A DNA stretch of 38,491 nucleotides from assembly GCF_000725805.1 (NCBI RefSeq), contig NZ_JOFT01000052.1, positions 1-38,491 on the forward strand. The letters run 5' to 3'. The stretch's first letter is position 1. The number at the start of each line of letters is the position of its first letter. Positions 33,937 through 38,491 of the stretch are shown here, piece after piece. Both the position numbers and the translations under genes were made by a program. The DNA is from Streptomyces xanthophaeus. GTDB taxonomy: Bacteria; Actinomycetota; Actinomycetes; Streptomycetales; Streptomycetaceae. The notes under the pieces are model-generated. The model saw only the letters and a list, made by a program, of their open reading frames with translations. It made no database searches and was not told the origin of the DNA.

Positions 33937-34829
33937 GATGCACCCTTCTGCTGCTCTTCTGCTGTGGCTGTCCGTACCGTCAGGCTGGATGCGGCCGGCA
34001 ACCGCAGCTCGTTCTCGGCGGACAGGGTGGAGCGGATCCCGTAGCTCTCCTGCAGCACGTGCAGGTACTGGCCGTCGGCCGAGTCCTGGAATGCGGTGCC
34101 GAGCCGCTTCTTGTCCCCCACCGCCAGCACCTCGTACGGCGGCACCAGCGGCCTGTTGTCGACCAGTATGGCGTCGCCCGCGGCCCGGATCGCCGACAGC
34201 GCCGTCAGCCGCTGCCCGTTGATCGAGATGGCTTCAGCCCCGGACTGCCAGAGCCCGTTGACGATCTTCTGCATGTCACGGTCGCGCAGCCGCCCGGTGT
34301 CGGAGAATCCCGCGCTCTCGCGCGGACCGCCGCCACCGCCCGAGGAGGCGCCCTTGGCGTCGTCGACCACCAGCTTCACGCCGGGGCCGCGGACCTCGGT
34401 GGCCCCGGACAGCAGCGCGACGAGCTGTCCCCGGTCCCCGCCGGGCTGCTTCAGCACCGCGAGCTGGCGGTCCGCGACGTCCTGCCGCAGCCGCTCGATG
34501 TCCTTCTCCAGGCCGTGCGCACGCCCGTCCGCACGCTCCACCCGGTCGATCAGTTCCTGTCGCTCCTTGGCCAGCACCGGGGCGGCTATCCGCGCCTCGG
34601 CCGCTCCGAGCGTGACGACCATCGCGGCGATCACGAGCCCGGCGGCGAGCCCCAGCTTGGCCTTGAGGGTGCGGGGCAGCCCCGCGGTGCCGTCGGCCTC
34701 ACGCCGGGCCGAGGCCTCCGCGTAGCCCTCGTCGAGACTGTGGTCCATCACGTGCGTCAGCAGCGACATGGAAGCGTCCGGGCGCGCGGGCGGGGACGCC
34801 GAACTCCTGTTGTGGGACGGCTGCGACAT
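33933..34829 (-). CDS. DUF881 membrane-anchored protein
   Basis: 298 aa from ATG 34829; ATG 34838 is equally possible and neither has a clear ribosome site. The segment MSLLTHVMDHSLDEGYAEASARRE is the conserved N-terminal part of the family, followed by a membrane helix (LGLAAGLVIAAMVVTLGAAE), a coiled coil (ELIDRVERADGRAHGLEKDIERLR), and the DUF881 domain with RGPGVKLVVDDAKG, MQKIVNGLWQSGAEAISING and PPYEVLAVGDKKRLGTAF. Overlaps sbp by 4 nt and is the first gene of the sbp operon. Confidence 0.93.
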   Translation of the reverse strand: MSQPSHNRSSASPPARPDASMSLLTHVMDHSLDEGYAEASARREADGTAGLPRTLKAKLGLAAGLVIAAMVVTLGAAEARIAAPVLAKERQELIDRVERADGRAHGLEKDIERLRQDVADRQLAVLKQPGGDRGQLVALLSGATEVRGPGVKLVVDDAKGASSGGGGGPRESAGFSDTGRLRDRDMQKIVNGLWQSGAEAISINGQRLTALSAIRAAGDAILVDNRPLVPPYEVLAVGDKKRLGTAFQDSADGQYLHVLQESYGIRSTLSAENELRLPAASSLTVRTATAEEQQKGAS

Positions 34830-34877
34830 GCCGCACATCGTCGCATGTCGGCGCCGTACACACCCAATGCGCCCGTG

Positions 34878-34920
34878 ACCGGGGGCCGGGCACGTGCAGT
34901 ACGCACACCCGGCCCCCGGT
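34878..34920 (-). terminator. Hairpin terminator after the nucleotidyltransferase-PMM gene
   Basis: Perfect 13-bp stem (34878-34890 with 34908-34920), 17-nt loop, 9 nt after the stop at 34929. It separates that gene from the DUF881-sbp operon. Confidence 0.85.
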
Positions 34921-34928
34921 AACGGCAC

Positions 34929-37424
34929 TCAGTGCCCGGCGCCGTCCACCACGTCCGCCCACTCGTCGAGCAGGGCCTGCGCCGAGGCGTCGTCGGGGCC
35001 CTCGGCCCACAGGTGGGTGACCGCTTCCGCGGGATCCGGCAGGACCAGCGCCCAGCGCCCGTCCGCCTCGACCACCCGTACCCCGTCGGTGGTGTCCACC
35101 TGCCGGTCGCCGGCCGCCTCCACTACCCGTCGCATGACGAGCCCCTTCACGGCCCACGGCGTGGGCACGTCACGCTTGAGGACGTGCGCCCGCGGGATCC
35201 GGGCGTCGATCTGGCTCAGGGTGAGCTGGGTGCGCGCCACCAGTCCGAGCAGCTGCACGAAGGCCGCCGACCCGTCGAAGACGCTGCTGAACTCCGGAAC
35301 GATGAATCCGCCTCGGCCGTCGCCGCCGAAGATGGTCGTCTCCGCCCGGCCCACCCGCGTCAGGTCGTCGGGGGACGTCGTCGTCCACTCCACCTGTGTG
35401 CCGTGGTAGGCCGCCACCTGCTCGGCCACCCGCGTCGTGGTCACGGGCAGCGCGACCTTGCCGCTGCGCTTCTCCGCGGCCACCAGGTCGAGCATCACCA
35501 GCAGGGCCCGGTCGTCCTCGATGATCCGCCCGCGCTCGTCCACCAGGGAGATCCGCTCGCCCACCGGGTCGAAGCGCACCCCGAAGGCCGCCCGCGCCGA
35601 GGCCACGATCTCCCCGAGCCGCACCAGTCCGGCCCGCCGGGACTCCGTGGTCTCCGTGGGCCGGGACTCGTCGAGGCCGGGGTTGATCGTGAGGGCGTCC
35701 ACGCCGAGCCGGCCGAGCAGGCTGGGCATGACGAGCCCGGCGCTGCCGTTGGAGGCGTCCACGACCACCTTGAGCCCGGCGTCACCGATACCGGTGGTGT
35801 CCACCTGCCTCAGCAGGGACCCCGTGTAGGAGTCGAAGACGCTGGACGGGAACTGCAGGTCGCCGATCTCGCCGGGGAAGGCACGCCGGTACTCCTGACG
35901 CGCGTACACCCGGTCCAGCTTGCGCTGCCCGGCCTGCGAGAGGTCGGCCCCGCGCTCGTCCAGGAACATGATGTCCACGGAGTCCGGGATACCGGGCGAG
36001 GTCCGCAGCATGATCCCGCCGGCGCTGCCCCGCGCGGTCTGCTGCCGCGCCACCGGCAGCGGTACGTTCTCCAGGTCCCGGACGTTGATGGCGCTGGCCT
36101 GGAGCGCCGAGATCACGGCTCTCTTGAGCGCTCTGGCGCCTCGGGAGTGGTCGCGGGCGGTGGTGACGATCGCGCCCTTCTTCAGCGTGGTCGCGTACGC
36201 ACCGGCGAGCCGCACCACCAGCTCGGGGGTGATCTCCACGTTCAGGATGCCCGTGACACCACGGGCTCCGAACAGGTGCGCCTGTCCCCGGGACTCCCAG
36301 ATGACCGACGTGTTGACGAAGGCACCGGCCTCGATCGTCTTGAACGGGTAGACCCGTACGTTGCCCTGGACGATCGATTCCTCGCCGACGAGGCACTCGT
36401 CGCCGATGACCGCCCCGTCCTCGATCCGCGCGGCACGCATGATGTCGGTGTTCTTGCCGATGACGCAGCCGCGCAGGTTGCTGTGGGGCCCGATGTACAC
36501 GTTGTCGTGGATCACGGCCCGGTGGAGGAAGGCTCCGCTCTTGACCACAACGTTCGAGCCGATCACCGTGTGCTCGCGGATCTCCACACCGGCTTCGACC
36601 TTGGCGTAGTCCCCGATGTAGAGGGGCCCGCGCAGGACCGCGTCGGGGCTGACCTCGGCGCCTTCGGCGATCCACACGCCGGGGGAGATCTCGAAGCCGT
36701 CCATGTCGACCTGGACCTTGCCCTCGAGCACGTCGGCCTGCGCCTTGACGTAGCTCTCGTGGGTGCCCACGTCCTCCCAGTAGCCCTCGGCCACGTAGCC
36801 GTAGATCGGCCGGCCTTCCTTCATGAGCTGGGGGAAGACGTCGCCGGACCAGTCCACCGAGACGTCCGCGTCGACGTAGTCGAAGATCTCCGGCTCCATC
36901 ACGTAGATGCCGGTGTTGATCGTGTCGGAGAAGACCTGTCCCCAGGTCGGCTTCTCCAGGAAGCGTTCGACCTTGCCTTCCTCGTCCACGATGGTGATGC
37001 CGAATTCCAGGGGGTTGGGCACCCGGGTCAGGCAGACGGTGACGAGGCCGCCCTTCTCCTTGTGGAAGCGGATGAGCTCGGTGAGGTCGAAGTCGGTGAG
37101 CGCGTCGCCGGAGATCACGAGGAACGTGTCGTCCTTCAGTGCCTCCTCGGCGTTCTTCACGCTGCCGGCGGTCCCGAGTGGCTTCTCCTCGTTGGCATAG
37201 GTGAGCTCCATCCCGAGCTCCTCGCCGTCACCGAAGTAGTTCTTGACGAGAGACGCCAGGAACTGCACGGTGACCACGGTCTCATTGAGCCCATGCCGCT
37301 TGAGCAGCCTGAGCACGTGCTCCATGATCGGCCGGTTGGCCACCGGCAGGAGCGGCTTGGGCATGCTCGAGGTCATGGGGCGAAGACGTGTGCCTTCGCC
37401 ACCGGCCATCACGACGGCCTTCAT
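34929..37424 (-). CDS. Mannose-1-phosphate guanylyltransferase fused to a phosphomannomutase-like domain
   Basis: 831 aa from ATG 37424 (AAGGAGG 11 nt upstream). Residues 1-235: nucleotidyltransferase with [27 protein letters not shown], metal Asp in VISGDALTD, and [19 protein letters not shown]. Residues 250-370: left-handed beta-helix hexapeptide repeats. Residues 375-831: alpha-D-phosphohexomutase fold, but the phosphoserine loop is LRTSPGIP (475-478 region) instead of TASHNP, and the metal loop is DPVGER (619-624) instead of DGDxDR. The first part should make GDP-mannose or a similar NDP-sugar; the mutase half looks catalytically impaired and may be regulatory. Annotated widely in Streptomyces as guanylyltransferase; sugar specificity is not provable here. 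Confidence 0.9.
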   Translation of the reverse strand: MKAVVMAGGEGTRLRPMTSSMPKPLLPVANRPIMEHVLRLLKRHGLNETVVTVQFLASLVKNYFGDGEELGMELTYANEEKPLGTAGSVKNAEEALKDDTFLVISGDALTDFDLTELIRFHKEKGGLVTVCLTRVPNPLEFGITIVDEEGKVERFLEKPTWGQVFSDTINTGIYVMEPEIFDYVDADVSVDWSGDVFPQLMKEGRPIYGYVAEGYWEDVGTHESYVKAQADVLEGKVQVDMDGFEISPGVWIAEGAEVSPDAVLRGPLYIGDYAKVEAGVEIREHTVIGSNVVVKSGAFLHRAVIHDNVYIGPHSNLRGCVIGKNTDIMRAARIEDGAVIGDECLVGEESIVQGNVRVYPFKTIEAGAFVNTSVIWESRGQAHLFGARGVTGILNVEITPELVVRLAGAYATTLKKGAIVTTARDHSRGARALKRAVISALQASAINVRDLENVPLPVARQQTARGSAGGIMLRTSPGIPDSVDIMFLDERGADLSQAGQRKLDRVYARQEYRRAFPGEIGDLQFPSSVFDSYTGSLLRQVDTTGIGDAGLKVVVDASNGSAGLVMPSLLGRLGVDALTINPGLDESRPTETTESRRAGLVRLGEIVASARAAFGVRFDPVGERISLVDERGRIIEDDRALLVMLDLVAAEKRSGKVALPVTTTRVAEQVAAYHGTQVEWTTTSPDDLTRVGRAETTIFGGDGRGGFIVPEFSSVFDGSAAFVQLLGLVARTQLTLSQIDARIPRAHVLKRDVPTPWAVKGLVMRRVVEAAGDRQVDTTDGVRVVEADGRWALVLPDPAEAVTHLWAEGPDDASAQALLDEWADVVDGAGH

Positions 37425-37522
37425 GTCGGAAGAGTCCTCCTTGAGAGACGACGTTCTCGCCGACCTCACCCGTCCCGGACGGTGACTCCGCAACTCCTAC
37501 GCGTCAGCCGGCGCGAACGTGC

Positions 37523-38113
37523 TCAATCGGCCGTGGAATCCGCCTTCACGAGACGGCGGACTTGGACCACGTACAGCACTCCTGCCCACCAATACAGGGT
37601 TGTACCCCATCCTGCGAACGCCCATCCGAAAACTGACCCCATCCAGGCCAACCAACCGGTGCCGTCACTGAGCAGGAGCAGAGGGAAGGCGTACATCAGG
37701 TTGAAGGTCGCGGCTTTGCCCAGGAAGTTGACCTGCGGCGGCGGATAGCCGTGCCGGCGCAGGATCCACACCATGACCAGCAGCATCAGCTCACGGGCCA
37801 GCAGGGCGCCGGTGAGCCAGAGCGGCAGGAGTCCGCGATAGGTCAGACCGAAGAGGGTCGAGAGGATGTACAGCCGGTCCGCGGCCGGATCCAGCAGCCT
37901 GCCGAGGTTGCTGATCTGATTCCAGCGCCGGGCGAGCTTCCCGTCGAGGTAGTCACTGATCCCGCTGAGCATGAGGACGGCCAGGGCCCATCCGTCGTGC
38001 TCTTCGAGGATCAGCCACAGGAACAGGGGCACGCCGGCCAGGCGAGCCATGCTCAGGATGTTCGGAATGGTGAAAATTCGGTCAGTCTGAACCCGAGTCT
38101 CCTGGACCTCCAC
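37523..38113 (-). CDS. CDP-alcohol phosphatidyltransferase (PgsA2-like)
   Basis: 196 aa from GTG 38113 with GGAGG 7 nt upstream. Complete CDP-OH-P motif DYLDGKLARRWNQISNLGRL through LDPAADRL: D54, D57, G58, A61, R62, G71, D75, D79. About five to six membrane helices (VPLFLWLILEEHDGWALAVLML first). It joins CDP-diacylglycerol to an alcohol such as glycerol-3-phosphate or inositol-phosphate; by gene order it corresponds to mycobacterial PgsA2 (Rv1822). Lies 98 nt upstream of the NTP-transferase gene on the same strand and just downstream of the rRNA terminator. Confidence 0.95.
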   Translation of the reverse strand: MEVQETRVQTDRIFTIPNILSMARLAGVPLFLWLILEEHDGWALAVLMLSGISDYLDGKLARRWNQISNLGRLLDPAADRLYILSTLFGLTYRGLLPLWLTGALLARELMLLVMVWILRRHGYPPPQVNFLGKAATFNLMYAFPLLLLSDGTGWLAWMGSVFGWAFAGWGTTLYWWAGVLYVVQVRRLVKADSTAD

Positions 38114-38197
38114 CCGGGGGCCTCCACTGTGACTGTAGAAATGTCGAACGATTCCCCCTGACCCTACAGGAGACCGCACACGTGCCCGGAACGCAGA

Positions 38198-38236
38198 AAA
38201 GCCCCGCACCGAGCCCGAAGGCTGGTGCGGGGCTTT
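38198..38236 (-). terminator. rRNA operon terminator
   Basis: Perfect 13-bp stem AAAGCCCCGCACC / GGTGCGGGGCTTT (38198-38210 with 38224-38236) followed on the minus strand by TTTTCTG. It lies 13 nt beyond the 5S 3' end. Confidence 0.95.
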
Positions 38237-38248
38237 CCCACAATGATT

Positions 38249-38353
38249 GTTCGGCGGCGTCCTACTCTCCCACAGGGTCCCCCCTGCAGTACCATCGGCG
38301 CTGAAAGGCTTAGCTTCCGGGTGGCGTTTCCCTAACGCTATGACCACCGAAAC
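38249..38353 (-). rRNA. rrf: 5S ribosomal RNA with an internal 14-nt deletion
   Basis: Minus strand runs GTTTCGGTGGTCATAGCGTT at the 5' end to GGACGCCGCCGAAC at the 3' end, the streptomycete 5S rRNA. Length is about 105 nt instead of about 119. Between GGGAAACGCC and ACCCGGAAGC the expected 14 nt (CGGTTACATTCCGA) are missing, which removes part of the helix III/loop C region. Either a defective copy or a local assembly error. Confidence 0.9.
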
Positions 38354-38426
38354 ACTATGAAGTTGACCAACCGGGCAAAAACACGGTCGTTACTTCAGAA
38401 CTAACACAGTGGACGCGAGCAACTGA

Positions 38427-38491
38427 GGACAAGCCCTCGGCCTATTAGTACCAGTCAGCTTCACCCGTTACCGGGCTTCCACATCTGGCCT
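38427..38491 (-). rRNA. rrl: 23S ribosomal RNA, 3' end only
   Basis: The minus strand reads GACTGGTACTAATAGGCCGA followed by GGGCTTGTCC, the conserved 3' end of actinobacterial 23S rRNA. It is cut by the window edge. A 73-nt spacer (38354-38426) separates it from 5S. Confidence 0.93.

Noticed and set aside
34932..37748. 938-codon open frame on the plus strand
   Set aside because: Antisense shadow of the NTP-transferase/PMM gene; His/Gly/Val-rich nonsense composition.

Overview
The window is high-GC actinobacterial DNA, almost certainly Streptomyces. The evidence is GTG and ATG starts with purine-rich ribosome sites, strong third-position GC bias, a 23S-5S rRNA end of streptomycete sequence, a Streptomyces-type small Cys protein (DUF5999), and a conserved block of actinobacterial housekeeping genes. 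Two kinds of region are joined: an accessory half (about 1-24,200) and a core half (about 24,300-38,491).

Accessory half. Positions 754-9268 (minus strand) hold a tightly coupled five-gene biosynthetic operon: NRPS A-PCP, PKS KS-KR-ACP without an acyltransferase, a fold-type I (class V) PLP enzyme, a discrete thioesterase and a FemAB/GNAT-like transferase. The domain set predicts that one amino acid is loaded, extended once by a C2 unit and ketoreduced, giving a beta-hydroxy-gamma-amino acid (statine-like) unit that is then released and tailored. A metK gene at the window edge (1-691) is broken by a deletion and a 14-bp tandem duplication. From 9.5 to 21 kb there are small metabolic, regulator and exporter genes: an isochorismatase-fold protein lacking its nucleophile, two PPOX-type flavin/F420-fold proteins, LysR, MocR and PadR regulators, three EamA exporters, an SRPBCC protein, GNAT, PhzF and a CPBP protease. 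Between the first PPOX gene and lysR sits a 161-bp foldback MITE flanked by CTAG duplications that supply the stop codons of both genes.

21-24.3 kb contains a glutamate-cysteine-ligase-family enzyme, an unknown 203-aa protein, a solitary type I-E-like CRISPR repeat unit, and the DUF5999 gene, closed by a strong bidirectional terminator.

Core half. gcvP (glycine decarboxylase) is preceded by a tandem glycine riboswitch. Then come a PRC-barrel gene, a DNA polymerase IV with an extra C-terminal Tudor-like domain, and a block whose order matches the Mycobacterium tuberculosis pgsA2-garA-gcvB neighbourhood: MerR, bifunctional nuclease, FtsR-like MerR, FHA protein (GarA/OdhI type), DUF881, small basic protein, DUF881, a nucleotidyltransferase/phosphomannomutase-like fusion, and a CDP-alcohol phosphatidyltransferase. 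This block links glycine/2-oxoglutarate metabolic control by FHA signalling with envelope and division-associated membrane proteins. The window ends in the 3' part of an rRNA operon (minus strand): the 23S end, a 5S gene with an apparent 14-nt internal deletion, and a terminator.
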